Shown one piece after another: positions 42,842-52,404 of a DNA stretch of 61,275 nucleotides. Each line of letters opens with the position of its first letter. Within the stretch, counting starts at the first letter, position 1. Origin of the DNA: Bacteroidales bacterium. Its GTDB lineage: Bacteria; Bacteroidota; Bacteroidia; Bacteroidales; UBA932. Made by a program: the position numbers and the translations under genes. The notes under the pieces are model-generated. The model was given only the letters and a program-made list of their open reading frames with translations. It searched no databases and had not been told where the DNA came from. The stretch is from assembly GCA_015060325.1 (NCBI GenBank), contig SUYQ01000014.1, positions 1-61,275 of the forward strand, in the 5' to 3' direction.

Positions 42842-44155
42842 CTATTGATACTGATTCTTTCTGAACCATATATCGTGTATATTGAATCCTATAACAAACA
42901 TGGCATATCTTTCCCTGATCATATTATTCTTCGCACTTGCCCGTTGTCCAAGATCCACTCCCAAGGATATTCCATTATGCAGTCTTGGAATAGGTAACGT
43001 GATACCTAATGTAAGACCTAGGGAATTTACATTATTTCCATCCAGTTTATAATAAGCCTTGTCATAATATACTCCAGCCCTATATGAACATCTTCGCATA
43101 TAATATCTGATGTCGTTTCTGTTTGGAGTAATCTCAAAACCAGCCCTGAATGAATGGGACACAGTAGAAGAAAAAACTGATTCACCTATTGATGAGAAAC
43201 CTTTTTGAGAATCCATTCCAGAATTTCTCCAATCAGACCTGATATAATCAAATTCTGCACTCCACTTCTCTCCTCCACGTATAGATATTCCCACTCCTAA
43301 TTCATCTCCAAAACGTACTCCACCAGCAGCAAGGGTATCGACACTATAACTCAATGTATCAGAAACACTTGACTGATTTGCATACTTATAATTTGTGGAA
43401 TATCCCTTCATTTTTGTGCTCATCCTATAGGTAGCTCCAATCACCATTGAAACGTCTCCTCCAAGATTCTGCTCATATTGAAGTCCGAATTTTCCTGTAG
43501 TTCCGTTAACAGTAATATCCGTTCCGCTGTTGATTGATCTGTAAGATGAATTGGAATAATCCATATTCGTTACCTTATCTATGTTTCCAAAATAATAGAT
43601 AAGTTCCGCACCCACCGACAATCTTTTCCAGAACGTTGCTCCAGCACCTACAAAAATCTGGTATACACTTCCTGTTCCATATGAATCATATGTAATATTT
43701 CCAGTGTTTCCAATTATGGCAGGATCCTTTTCGATTGATGAAAAGTCATATCCAACATCACTGAACGGAGTTATACCAACCATAAATGCAGAAGATCTAT
43801 AAATAGGAAAACTCATCACGAAATCATAGATATTGAACGTATTATGAGCCGATCTTATATCCCCCTGCCTATATATGTTATTACTCTGCTGCAATCCGAA
43901 ATCAGCCATAAAAGACAGTGAATCACGCGCCGTAACAGCAGCTGGGTTAAGATAATTTATAAATCTCCTGTTTCTTGCAGCAATTCCAACACCTCCCATA
44001 CTTTTGTTGTATGCTGTACCTTCCTTTGATATATCTCCTATTCCATAGATTGAATAAGGTGAATATGCACCATAAGTACCGTCCTGCGCAGATGCAACGA
44101 CACTTATGATGAGAAATACAGACAACAAAAATATCTTTTCAATCTTTCTTATCAT
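42842..44155 (-). CDS. Outer-membrane beta-barrel protein (FadL/OmpP1-like)
   Basis: 437 residues. Signal peptide ends SVVASAQ (about 1-23). The mature start GTYGAYSPYSIYGIGDISKEGTAYNKSMGGVGIA with an asparagine-proline loop LNPAA resembles FadL/OmpP1 type barrels; the rest alternates strands with aromatic belts (AFMVGITPFSDVGYDFSS, GVYYDKAYYKL). Substrate unknown. Its ATG lies within the end of coaX (17-base overlap), so translation is probably coupled. Confidence 0.78.
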   Translation of the reverse strand: MIRKIEKIFLLSVFLIISVVASAQDGTYGAYSPYSIYGIGDISKEGTAYNKSMGGVGIAARNRRFINYLNPAAVTARDSLSFMADFGLQQSNNIYRQGDIRSAHNTFNIYDFVMSFPIYRSSAFMVGITPFSDVGYDFSSIEKDPAIIGNTGNITYDSYGTGSVYQIFVGAGATFWKRLSVGAELIYYFGNIDKVTNMDYSNSSYRSINSGTDITVNGTTGKFGLQYEQNLGGDVSMVIGATYRMSTKMKGYSTNYKYANQSSVSDTLSYSVDTLAAGGVRFGDELGVGISIRGGEKWSAEFDYIRSDWRNSGMDSQKGFSSIGESVFSSTVSHSFRAGFEITPNRNDIRYYMRRCSYRAGVYYDKAYYKLDGNNVNSLGLTLGITLPIPRLHNGISLGVDLGQRASAKNNMIRERYAMFVIGFNIHDIWFRKNQYQ

Positions 44156-44855
44156 ATTCTAAAGCTATTAAAGCCAACCCCATAAGTACAAGGTTACAAA
44201 CTACAAAGATGGAGTTTTTTCGACGTTTTGCAAAATAAATTGCATCTCCACCAGTGAAAATACATATATTTTCAGGATGAGATGAAATGTAACCGTCAAT
44301 TTCAAACATCATGCCTGTAACAACACCAGATGATACAGAAGAAGGAATATCGTTTCCTGTTTCTGTAATCTCGTCAGGAGTATCAAGTAAAGGAAGTGAC
44401 CTGGTGTACCTGTTTATGGCTTTGAATCGCGTACGACAGCCCGGTGAAATACATCCTCCGGTAAAATTACCATCAGAATCAAGAAAATCTATTGTTAAAG
44501 TGGTTCCAAAGTCGAATATAGTACATGGTCGTCCTTTGAAAAGATATCTCGAAGCTATTATGGAAGCAGCCCTGTCTGCTGTCAGATATGAAGGAATATC
44601 ATATTTTTCATTCAATATCTTACTATCAAGTATGACAAGCCTGTCACATAATTCTTCAAGTCTCTTGATATTCAGTAAAGAAAAATGTCTGGCACTGCTG
44701 AGAACCATCAGTTCGGGACGCGTCTCTGAAGTAAGTGTAACTATATATTCCAACATTCTTTCGCCTTGATAACGAAAGGTTTTCCCTAAGGTAACACCAT
44801 CAGCCCATGACGCTTTAAGAGCAGTATTACCTATATCCACTAAAAGAACAGCCAC
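44139..44855 (-). CDS. coaX: Type III pantothenate kinase
   Basis: First step of coenzyme A synthesis: phosphorylates pantothenate. 238 residues. ASKHA-fold motifs: LLVDIGNTALK (phosphate 1 / Asp), YLTADRAA, FDFGTTLTIDFLD (phosphate 2), GGCISPG and the adenosine motif IFTGGDA. Start codon GTG at 44855. It heads a minus-strand unit with the outer-membrane, TPR and lptC genes. A promoter with both boxes lies just upstream inside the end of mfd. Confidence 0.9.
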   Translation of the reverse strand: MAVLLVDIGNTALKASWADGVTLGKTFRYQGERMLEYIVTLTSETRPELMVLSSARHFSLLNIKRLEELCDRLVILDSKILNEKYDIPSYLTADRAASIIASRYLFKGRPCTIFDFGTTLTIDFLDSDGNFTGGCISPGCRTRFKAINRYTRSLPLLDTPDEITETGNDIPSSVSSGVVTGMMFEIDGYISSHPENICIFTGGDAIYFAKRRKNSIFVVCNLVLMGLALIALEYDKKD

Positions 44856-44878
44856 TATTATATTTTTTTATAAGTCCA

Positions 44879-44909
44879 CAAAAGTAAGAATTATCTACAA
44901 TTTCTTCAA
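44879..44909 (-). promoter_or_regulatory. Promoter of coaX unit
   Basis: Minus strand TTG (44909-44907), 20-base spacer, TACTTTTG (44886-44879), about 24 bases before the GTG start. The upstream box lies within the last codons of mfd. Confidence 0.55.
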
Positions 44910-47900
44910 TACATCATATGCCTTTGAAATAGAGTCTATATTTCTCACCATTATCCTCAGTCTGTTATCCGGCTGCTTTATTTCAAATAATTTGGGATTC
45001 ATGCTTATATTCTCAAGCACTTTTGAAAACTTATCAGACTTGTAATATTGAGAAAGAGGATTTGAAATGAAGAATGCTATCATGACTCCATTTTTGATTA
45101 TAATCTTCTCAAATCCAAGCTTTATTCCCAGTTGCCTTATTCTCACAATATCAAAAAGTCTTTCAAGCTCTACAGGCATATTTCCGAAACGGTCAGTGAG
45201 CTTCATCTTCATCAGTTCAAGGTTCTTTTCATCAGTAAGCGAATCAAGTTCCTTATATATTCTGATCTTTTCGGCAGTCAGATCTATGTAACTGTCTGGA
45301 ATAAGAGCCAGCTGATCCGTTTCTATGGTACAGTCGGTAACATAATTTTCATTTGAACTTCTTGTTACAATACCTGTTTCAACTCCCAATTCCTCCATTG
45401 CTTCAGAAAGAATCTTCTGATATGTTTCAAATCCCATATCGGTGATGAATCCGCTCTGTTCAGCTCCAAGAAGATTTCCGGCTCCTCGTATATCCAGGTC
45501 CTGCATGGCTATATTGAATCCGCTTCCAAGATCCGAAAATGATTCAATAGCCTTCAGACGCCTGCGCGCTTCGTCGGTTATAGAGACAAGAGGAGGTACT
45601 ATCAGATAACAGAATGCACGTTTATTAGAACGTCCTACACGTCCTCTAAGCTGATGAAGATCACTCAGACCGATATTCTGAGCCTGATTGATGATCATGG
45701 TATTTGCATTGGGAATATCCAGACCGTTCTCAATGATAGTGGTACAAAGAAGCATATCATAGTCACCTGCCATGAATTCAAGTATCTTGTTTTCAAGCAC
45801 TTTTGCCTCCATCTGACCATGAGCAACACATATCTTCATATCAGGTACAAGCCTGTGAAGGATATCCTCTACTGCCAGAAGTTCCTCTACCCTGTTATGA
45901 ACGAAGAAAAGCTGTCCTCCCCTGCCGAGCTCGTAACTGATGATCTTCTTTATCTCATCATGATCAAAAAGCATTATCTCTGTCTGTACAGGTATCCTGT
46001 TAGGTGGAGGAGTGCTTATTATCGAAAGATCACGGGCTCCAAGAAGTGAAAATTGAAGAGTTCTAGGAATAGGTGTAGCTGTAAGAGTAAGAGTATCCAC
46101 CGAAGCCTTTAGATGACGGAGTTTTTCCTTTGCACTGACACCGAACTTCTGTTCCTCATCAATGATAAGAAGTCCTAAGTCCTTGAATTCAAATCCTTTA
46201 CCTATAAGCTTATGAGTACCTATCACTATATCAAGAGTACCTGCCTTGAGCCTTTTCTGGATATCCGATATTTCTTTGGCTGTTCTCAGACGGCTGACGT
46301 AATCTATATTGCAAGGAAGATCCTTAAGACGGGACTGGAAAGTCTTGAAATGCTGAAGAGCCAGGATGGTGGTAGGAACCAGGACCGCAACCTGCTTGCT
46401 GTCGGCAACAGCCTTGAATGCTGCACGTATTGCAACCTCTGTCTTACCGAATCCCACATCACCGCATACAAGCCTGTCCATAGGGCATGTATCTTCCATG
46501 TCTCTTTTGACAGCATATACAGCTTTTTCCTGATCCGGAGTATCCTCATACATGAAAGATGACTCCAGTTCCTGCTGAAGATATGTATCAGCAGAAAAAG
46601 CAAATCCACGAGCGGCTTTTCTCTTGGCATAAAGCTGTATCAGATCCTTGGCTATATCCTTTACCTTTGATTTTGTACTTGCCTTGAGATTCTGCCATAC
46701 CTTGGAACCTAGTTTATGGATCTTCGGAGGTTCCGAATCCTTGGATTTATATCTTGATATCTTATGAAGTGAATGGACTGATACAAAGACTACATCATTA
46801 TCCTTATATGTAAGCTTTACTACTTCATGCATCCTGCCCTTGTCATCCCTCATCCTCACAAGACCACCGAAAATACCAACTCCGTAATCTATATGGACAA
46901 TATAGTCTCCAATTGAAAAAGATGTCAAGTCATTGATTGTAAGCTGCTCGCTCTTGTCGACAGTCCTTCTGATGCTCACACGATGGAAACGGTCAAATAT
47001 CTCATGATCGCTGTAACAGCATACCTTGTTTTCATGATCGATGAATCCGTTATGGATATTGCATCCGGATATGAATTCCGGCATCACTCCCCCATTCTGA
47101 GAAAGAATGGATCTGAGTCTTTCCAGCTGAGACGGTTTTTCACCATATATCCTTACCCTGTATCCCTCCTCAAGATGTTTCCTTATATCTTCAGTCAGAA
47201 GTTCAAAATTCTTGTTGAATACAGGCTGAGGAGCAATATTGAACTTCACACAGTCTTCATCCTGCCTTGAAAGCGGAAGTTCCATATATACCCTTCTGAA
47301 TCTGTCAGGAAGCGGCCAGAAACTGCGATTATTGTACATATCTGAAGAATCCAGCCAGAAAAGTGTATCCTCCGGAAGAATATCCATCAGACTCGCCTGA
47401 TCTTCAGATCCGTCATCAGAAGTAGCTATATCAGGATATATTTCAGCCTTCTCAATCTTTTCTTTAGACAGCTGGGTATTACAGTCGAATATGTTTATGG
47501 AATCAATCTCATCTCCGAAGAATGATATACGGAAAGGATCATTGTATGAATATGAGAATATATCTACAATAGCTCCTCTGATGGCAAACTGACCAGGTTC
47601 CGCAACAAAATCAACTCTCTCGAATCCGCTATCGAACAATGTCTCTATTATGCTTTCATGACTGATTTCATCTCCTCTGGAGAGTATCAGAAGCGATTCT
47701 CTGATCTTTTCTTCAGATGGAATTCCCTCTTCCAAGGCAGAAGGATATGTAACAATTATAAGCTGTCCCTCCTTGTATTCGATTATCTTGCCGACAGCCG
47801 ATGTCCTTTGAACCCCTAATGACGACTTGTAATTGCTTCTTTCCAGACTCTTGCCTGAATCAGGAAGAAAAAACACCTTATCTCCTTCTATAAGATTATA

Positions 47901-48083
47901 CAGGTCAACAGAACAGTATTCTGCAGACTCCTTGTCAGGCATTATTATCACCTGGACACCATCTCTGTCAAGTTGCGAAACAGTGAACCATCTGGCCGAG
48001 AGAAACAGTCCGCTGCAGAATATTTCAGAAGATTCTTCTATCTTCTTTGCAAGAGTATTTATTGATTTTGTACTTATTAACAT
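44895..48083 (-). CDS. mfd: Transcription-repair coupling factor Mfd
   Basis: Removes stalled RNA polymerase and recruits UvrA. 1062 residues, slightly short for the family (usually 1100-1150). N-terminal UvrB-homology region (residues ~1-330), RNA polymerase interaction domain at SIGDYIVHIDYGVGIFGG, then the RecG-like helicase: GDVGFGKTEVAIRAAF (Walker A), IDEEQKFGV (DEEQ box), TLTATPIPRTLQFS, and QLRGRVGRS (motif VI). C-terminal domain ends ISKAYDVLKKL. ATG at 48083. Divergent from ruvB across an AT-rich spacer. Confidence 0.96.
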   Translation of the reverse strand: MLISTKSINTLAKKIEESSEIFCSGLFLSARWFTVSQLDRDGVQVIIMPDKESAEYCSVDLYNLIEGDKVFFLPDSGKSLERSNYKSSLGVQRTSAVGKIIEYKEGQLIIVTYPSALEEGIPSEEKIRESLLILSRGDEISHESIIETLFDSGFERVDFVAEPGQFAIRGAIVDIFSYSYNDPFRISFFGDEIDSINIFDCNTQLSKEKIEKAEIYPDIATSDDGSEDQASLMDILPEDTLFWLDSSDMYNNRSFWPLPDRFRRVYMELPLSRQDEDCVKFNIAPQPVFNKNFELLTEDIRKHLEEGYRVRIYGEKPSQLERLRSILSQNGGVMPEFISGCNIHNGFIDHENKVCCYSDHEIFDRFHRVSIRRTVDKSEQLTINDLTSFSIGDYIVHIDYGVGIFGGLVRMRDDKGRMHEVVKLTYKDNDVVFVSVHSLHKISRYKSKDSEPPKIHKLGSKVWQNLKASTKSKVKDIAKDLIQLYAKRKAARGFAFSADTYLQQELESSFMYEDTPDQEKAVYAVKRDMEDTCPMDRLVCGDVGFGKTEVAIRAAFKAVADSKQVAVLVPTTILALQHFKTFQSRLKDLPCNIDYVSRLRTAKEISDIQKRLKAGTLDIVIGTHKLIGKGFEFKDLGLLIIDEEQKFGVSAKEKLRHLKASVDTLTLTATPIPRTLQFSLLGARDLSIISTPPPNRIPVQTEIMLFDHDEIKKIISYELGRGGQLFFVHNRVEELLAVEDILHRLVPDMKICVAHGQMEAKVLENKILEFMAGDYDMLLCTTIIENGLDIPNANTMIINQAQNIGLSDLHQLRGRVGRSNKRAFCYLIVPPLVSITDEARRRLKAIESFSDLGSGFNIAMQDLDIRGAGNLLGAEQSGFITDMGFETYQKILSEAMEELGVETGIVTRSSNENYVTDCTIETDQLALIPDSYIDLTAEKIRIYKELDSLTDEKNLELMKMKLTDRFGNMPVELERLFDIVRIRQLGIKLGFEKIIIKNGVMIAFFISNPLSQYYKSDKFSKVLENISMNPKLFEIKQPDNRLRIMVRNIDSISKAYDVLKKL

Positions 48084-48371
48084 TTTACCTGTTTTTCTGT
48101 TTATAACCTGTTGAAAAAACTGTTTAAAACATATGAAAACTAAATTAGAAAATCATATTTTTCCTTATATAACAGGAAGCTTAAGAATAATCAAAATTTA
48201 TCATCAACTTTTTTCCAAAAACTTCACATCAGCCTTATCAACAATGGTCACATTATATAATATATTGATAATCAAATATATTTTCAGGTTATCAACATAT
48301 TAACAATGAAATAATAATCATCATACTTTAAATAAATATATCTATATTTGTATATAATTATTTTATTGACC
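48084..48371. other. AT-rich divergent spacer with DnaA-box-like sites
   Basis: The 288 bases between mfd and ruvB are extremely AT-rich. TTATCAACA occurs exactly at 48235-48243 and 48289-48297 (one mismatch from the DnaA box TTATCCACA), with looser versions at 48198-48206 (TTATCATCA) and 48109-48117 (reverse, TGTTGAAAA). It also contains the promoters of the two genes. No gene seen. Confidence 0.45.
48343..48350 (+). promoter_or_regulatory. Candidate -7 box (TATATTTG) of ruvB
   Basis: Exact TAnnTTTG match 22 bases before the ruvB ATG at 48372; a -33 box is not evident. A matching TATATTTG for mfd lies on the minus strand at 48280-48273. Confidence 0.45.
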
Positions 48372-49400
48372 ATGGCGACTGACTTCGATCCGCACAATAT
48401 CAACGAGGGCAAAGATAAAGATTTCGACGGAATTATACGCCCGCAAGAACTTGAAGACTTCACAGGACAAGGCAAGATTGTGGCAAACCTGAAGATATTC
48501 GTGGCTGCTGCAAAGATGAGAGGGGAGTCTCTCGATCACTGCCTGTTCCACGGTCCTCCGGGGCTGGGAAAGACTACTCTGGCGCATATTATCGCAAATG
48601 AATTGGGTGTAAACATGAAGGTGACTTCAGGTCCCATTCTGGATAAGCCAGGAGATCTTGCAGGGCTGCTGACTTCCCTTGAAGAAGGAGATGTGCTCTT
48701 TATTGATGAAATACACAGACTATCGCCTGTTGTGGAGGAGTATCTTTACTCGGCAATGGAGGATTTTGTTATAGATATAATGATCGACAAGGGTCCTGGT
48801 GCGCGCTCTGTCCGTATTTCTCTCAATCCTTTTACTCTGGTTGGAGCCACTACTCGCAGCGGATTGCTGACCTCTCCTTTGAGAGCACGTTTCGGCATAA
48901 CATGCGCCATGGAGTACTACGATACAAAGACCCTGGTAAAGATTGTAAAGAGAAGCGCTAATATATTAAAGGTAGAAATTGAGGACGATGCTGCATATGA
49001 AATAGCTCTTAGAAGCCGTGGAACTCCTCGTATTGCAAACTCTCTGCTTAGAAGGGTGCGTGACTTCGCTCAGGTTATGGGAAGCGGAAGAATAGACCTT
49101 AATATTGCACGTTATGCGCTTGATGCCCTCAATATAGACAAAAGGGGATTGGATGCCATTGACAACAAGATACTCAAGACCATCATCACAAAGTTCAAGG
49201 GTGGTCCTGTAGGAGCCAATACCATTGCTACAGCAGTAGGGGAGGATCAAGGTACTCTTGAGGAAGTTTATGAGCCATTCCTTATAAAGGAAGGATTCAT
49301 AATGAGGACACCTAGGGGCAGGGAAGCGACAGAATTGGCCTACAGGCATCTGGGACTTAAAAAAGGTCGTGTCAATCTGGATGATCCTTCGTTATTTTAA
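48372..49400 (+). CDS. ruvB: Holliday junction branch migration helicase RuvB
   Basis: Hexameric AAA+ motor that with RuvA moves Holliday junctions. 342 residues from ATG at 48372 (the frame is open eight codons further but there is only a weak start in promoter sequence). [11 protein letters not shown], Walker [11 protein letters not shown] at 61-70, Walker [28 protein letters not shown] (sensor and arginine region), and the winged-helix end [20 protein letters not shown]. ruvA is 7.6 kb downstream on the opposite strand. Confidence 0.97.
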   Translation: MATDFDPHNINEGKDKDFDGIIRPQELEDFTGQGKIVANLKIFVAAAKMRGESLDHCLFHGPPGLGKTTLAHIIANELGVNMKVTSGPILDKPGDLAGLLTSLEEGDVLFIDEIHRLSPVVEEYLYSAMEDFVIDIMIDKGPGARSVRISLNPFTLVGATTRSGLLTSPLRARFGITCAMEYYDTKTLVKIVKRSANILKVEIEDDAAYEIALRSRGTPRIANSLLRRVRDFAQVMGSGRIDLNIARYALDALNIDKRGLDAIDNKILKTIITKFKGGPVGANTIATAVGEDQGTLEEVYEPFLIKEGFIMRTPRGREATELAYRHLGLKKGRVNLDDPSLF

Positions 49401-49404
49401 AAGA

Positions 49405-49512
49405 TCTTTCGCTTCGCTCAAGATGACAGAGGATTGTTCAATATGACAGAGGATCGTTCAGAATGACAGCTGTGATTGAAAAACTGTCATTCTGAGCGTC
49501 AGCGAAGAATCT
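49405..49512. repeat. Dispersed repeats between ruvB and frdA
   Basis: GATCTTTCGCTTCGCTCAAG then GATGACAGAGGAT blocks, and in opposite orientation GTCATTCTGAGCGTCAGCGA followed by AGAATCTTTA (49486-49514). The two halves form an inverted pair that could fold in RNA and terminate ruvB. Confidence 0.8.
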
Positions 49513-49520
49513 TTAACCTG

Positions 49521-49608
49521 ATTACCTATTATAAATGATAGGTAATTATTGTTTTATAGAGTTTTAATGTGTAATTTCGTGCCGAAATTTCACTAACACT
49601 CTATAAAA
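49521..49608 (+). promoter_or_regulatory. Two inverted repeats in the frdA leader
   Basis: ATTACCTAT (49521-49529) / ATAGGTAAT (49538-49546) and TTTTATAGAGT (49552-49562) / ACTCTATAAAA (49598-49608, ending on the A of the ATG). Nested within the second is AATTTCG-TGC-CGAAATT (49573-49589), which overlaps a near-consensus -7 box TAATTTCG. Candidate operator or leader structure for frdAB. Confidence 0.6.
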
Positions 49609-51554
49609 TGGCCGAAAAACTTATTTCTAAGATTCCTGATGGTCCTTTGTCAGAGAAATGGACAAAGCACAAAAATCAGATCCGTGTTGTCAGCCCTGGC
49701 AACAAGAGAAAAATGGAAGTAATCGTAGTCGGAACAGGTCTCGGTGGAGCTGCTGCAGCTGCTTCTCTCGGTGAGCTTGGCTACAACGTCAAAGTGTTCT
49801 GTATCAGCGACTCCCCTCGTCGTGCACACTCTATCGCAGCACAGGGAGGTATCAACGCTGCAAAGAACTACCAGAACGACAACGACTCTATCTACCGTCT
49901 CTTCTATGACACAATCAAAGGTGGAGACTACCGCGCACGTGAGGCGAATGTGTATCGTCTTGCGGAGGTCAGCAATCTGATCATCGATCAGTGCGTGGCA
50001 CAGGGCGTCCCTTTTGCAAGGGAATATGGCGGACTTCTCGCCAACCGCTCTTTCGGAGGTGCGCAGGTCAGCCGTACCTTCTATGCCCGCGGTCAAACCG
50101 GACAGCAGCTCCTTCTCGGTGCATATGCTGCCCTCAACCGTCAGATCGCAGCAGGTACAGTGAAGAGCTATCCTCGTTATGAGATGCTCGATGTTGTCCT
50201 CATCAACGGTGAGGCTAAGGGTATCATCGCAAGAAACCTTGTTACAGGCAAGATCGAGAGATTCGGAGCTCACGCTGTGGTTATCGCTACCGGTGGTTAC
50301 GGAAACACTTACTTCCTTTCTACCAACGCAATGAACTCAAACGGTTCAGCAGCTTGGCAGTGCTACAAGAAGGGTGCTTTCTTCGCAAACCCTTGCTTCG
50401 CTCAGATTCACCCTACATGTATCCCTGTACACGGAGACCAGCAGTCTAAGCTTACTCTCATGTCAGAGTCTCTCCGTAATGACGGACGTATCTGGGTGCC
50501 TAAGAGCATGGATGACGTAAAGGCTCTCCGCGCAGGTACAAAGAAGCCTTCAGACATCGCCGAAGAGGATCGTGACTACTATCTCGAGCGTCGTTATCCT
50601 GCATTCGGTAACCTCGTTCCACGTGACGTTGCTTCTCGCGCTGCAAAGGAGCGTTGCGATGCAGGTTATGGTGTCAACAACACAGGTCTCGCAGTATTCC
50701 TTGATTTCAAGACTGCAATCGAGCGTCTTGGTGAGGATGTCATCAGAGCAAGATACGGTAACCTTTTCCAGATGTATGAAAAGATCACTGATGTGAACCC
50801 ATATAAGGAGCCTATGATGATCTATCCTGCTATCCACTATACAATGGGTGGTATCTGGGTAGATTACAACCTCCAGACTACCGTACCAGGTCTTTACGCT
50901 ATCGGTGAGGCAAACTTCTCTGACCACGGTGGAAACCGTCTTGGTGCATCTGCCCTCATGCAGGGTCTTGCAGACGGTTATTTCATCCTTCCTTACACTA
51001 TCGGCGACTACCTCGCAGGTAAATTCAAGGAGCCTAAGACTGACATCAACGCACCTGAGTTTGCTGAGGCTGAGAAGGCTGTTACCGACAAGATTGCGAA
51101 GCTTTTCGCAGTGAAGGGTAAGAGGTCTGTTGATTCATACCACAAGGAACTCGGTCACATCATGTGGGAGTATGTAGGTATGGCACGTAACGAGGCTGGT
51201 CTTAAGAAGGCTATCGAGCTTATCCAGGCTCTCAAGAAGGATTTCTGGAAGAATGTATTTGTGGCTGGTGAGAACGGTGAGTTCAACCAGGAGCTCGAGA
51301 AGGCTCTCCGCCTCGTTGACTTCTTCGAAATAGGTGAGCTCATGGCTCGTGACGCTCTCAACAGAAACGAGTCTTGCGGAGGTCACTTCCGTGAGGAAAT
51401 GCAGACTGAAGAGGGTGAGACCAAGCGTGATGACGAGAACTACATGTACGTTGCGGCTTGGGAGTACAAGGGTGAGGGTGTTGAGCCTGAACTCCACAAG
51501 GAACCGCTTGTATATGAGAACATTAAGATAGCTACCAGAAACTATAAAGACTAA
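49608..51554 (+). CDS. frdA: Fumarate reductase / succinate dehydrogenase flavoprotein subunit
   Basis: 648 residues, the long form seen in Bacteroidota and epsilonproteobacteria-type enzymes. FAD Rossmann motif [16 protein letters not shown] at about 40-55; [18 protein letters not shown] with H74, the usual covalent-FAD histidine; [52 protein letters not shown] (active-site Arg); [17 protein letters not shown]-type [12 protein letters not shown]. Reduces fumarate with electrons from FrdB, end step of anaerobic respiration in Bacteroidales. Codon use is strongly biased, as for a highly expressed gene. frdB follows by six bases. No cytochrome b gene precedes it. Confidence 0.95.
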   Translation: MAEKLISKIPDGPLSEKWTKHKNQIRVVSPGNKRKMEVIVVGTGLGGAAAAASLGELGYNVKVFCISDSPRRAHSIAAQGGINAAKNYQNDNDSIYRLFYDTIKGGDYRAREANVYRLAEVSNLIIDQCVAQGVPFAREYGGLLANRSFGGAQVSRTFYARGQTGQQLLLGAYAALNRQIAAGTVKSYPRYEMLDVVLINGEAKGIIARNLVTGKIERFGAHAVVIATGGYGNTYFLSTNAMNSNGSAAWQCYKKGAFFANPCFAQIHPTCIPVHGDQQSKLTLMSESLRNDGRIWVPKSMDDVKALRAGTKKPSDIAEEDRDYYLERRYPAFGNLVPRDVASRAAKERCDAGYGVNNTGLAVFLDFKTAIERLGEDVIRARYGNLFQMYEKITDVNPYKEPMMIYPAIHYTMGGIWVDYNLQTTVPGLYAIGEANFSDHGGNRLGASALMQGLADGYFILPYTIGDYLAGKFKEPKTDINAPEFAEAEKAVTDKIAKLFAVKGKRSVDSYHKELGHIMWEYVGMARNEAGLKKAIELIQALKKDFWKNVFVAGENGEFNQELEKALRLVDFFEIGELMARDALNRNESCGGHFREEMQTEEGETKRDDENYMYVAAWEYKGEGVEPELHKEPLVYENIKIATRNYKD

Positions 51555-51560
51555 TTAGAC

Positions 51561-52340
51561 ATGGATTTGACATTGAAAGTTTGGCGTCAGAAAAACGCCA
51601 AGGCTCAAGGACATTTTGAGACCTATCAGGTTAAGAATATTTCCTCTGACAGTTCATTCCTGGAAATGCTCGATATCCTCAATGAGCAGCTTGTTGCTGA
51701 GGGTGTAGATCCGGTAGCTGTCGAGAAGGGATGCAAGAGCAGTGGTCCTGTATCATTCGATCATGACTGCCGCGAAGGTATCTGCGGTGCATGTTCACTC
51801 TACATCAACGGCCGTGCACACGGACCAGACGATGAGGTTACAACATGCCAGCTTCATATGCGTAAGTTCAAGGATGGTGACACTATCACTATCGAGCCTT
51901 GGAGAAGCGCTGGATTCCCTGTAATCAAAGACCTTGTTGTTGACCGTCAGGCATATGACAAGATTCTTCAGGCAGGCGGATATGTATCTGTAGGTACAGG
52001 TGGAGTTCCTGATGGAAATGCTATTCCAATCCCACAGGACAAGGCTGAAGAAAGCATGGATGCAGCTGCATGTATCGGCTGTGGTGCATGTGCAGCTACA
52101 TGTAAGAACGGTTCTGCTATGCTTTTCGTTGCTGCACGCGTCAGCTCACTCGCTCTTCTCCCACAGGGTAAGATCGAAGGTGCAAGACGTGCAAAGGCAA
52201 TGGTTGCAAAGATGGACGAGCTTGGTTTCGGTGCTTGTACCAACACCAAGGCATGTGAGATGGAGTGTCCTAAGCACATCACTGTATCTCATATCGCTCG
52301 CCTCAACCGCGAGTTCCTTTCAGCTAAGATCAAAGACTAA
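51561..52340 (+). CDS. frdB: Fumarate reductase / succinate dehydrogenase iron-sulfur subunit
   Basis: 259 residues. N-terminal plant-ferredoxin-type domain with [19 protein letters not shown] and the later Cys in TTCQLH ([2Fe-2S]); C-terminal domain with [14 protein letters not shown] and [15 protein letters not shown], the ligands of the two further clusters. Transfers electrons between the membrane quinone site and FrdA. Starts six bases after frdA; followed by a strong terminator. Confidence 0.95.
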   Translation: MDLTLKVWRQKNAKAQGHFETYQVKNISSDSSFLEMLDILNEQLVAEGVDPVAVEKGCKSSGPVSFDHDCREGICGACSLYINGRAHGPDDEVTTCQLHMRKFKDGDTITIEPWRSAGFPVIKDLVVDRQAYDKILQAGGYVSVGTGGVPDGNAIPIPQDKAEESMDAAACIGCGACAATCKNGSAMLFVAARVSSLALLPQGKIEGARRAKAMVAKMDELGFGACTNTKACEMECPKHITVSHIARLNREFLSAKIKD

Positions 52341-52362
52341 TAAGCTGTATTATAAATAATTA

Positions 52363-52399
52363 AGAGCTAGCTATGAATCATAAGCTAGCTCTTTTTTAT
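52363..52399. terminator. Bidirectional terminator between frdB and hflX
   Basis: AGAGCTAGCT (52363-52372) pairs with AGCTAGCTCT (52383-52392), then TTTTTTATT. It lies in the 64-base gap between convergent frdB and hflX. Confidence 0.85.
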
Positions 52400-52404
52400 T
52401 GTAA

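Noticed and set aside
50612..50630. GTTCCACGTG half-site in frdA resembling parS
   Set aside because: Right half (ACGTTG) does not match, and the codons LVPRD are conserved in FrdA for enzyme reasons.
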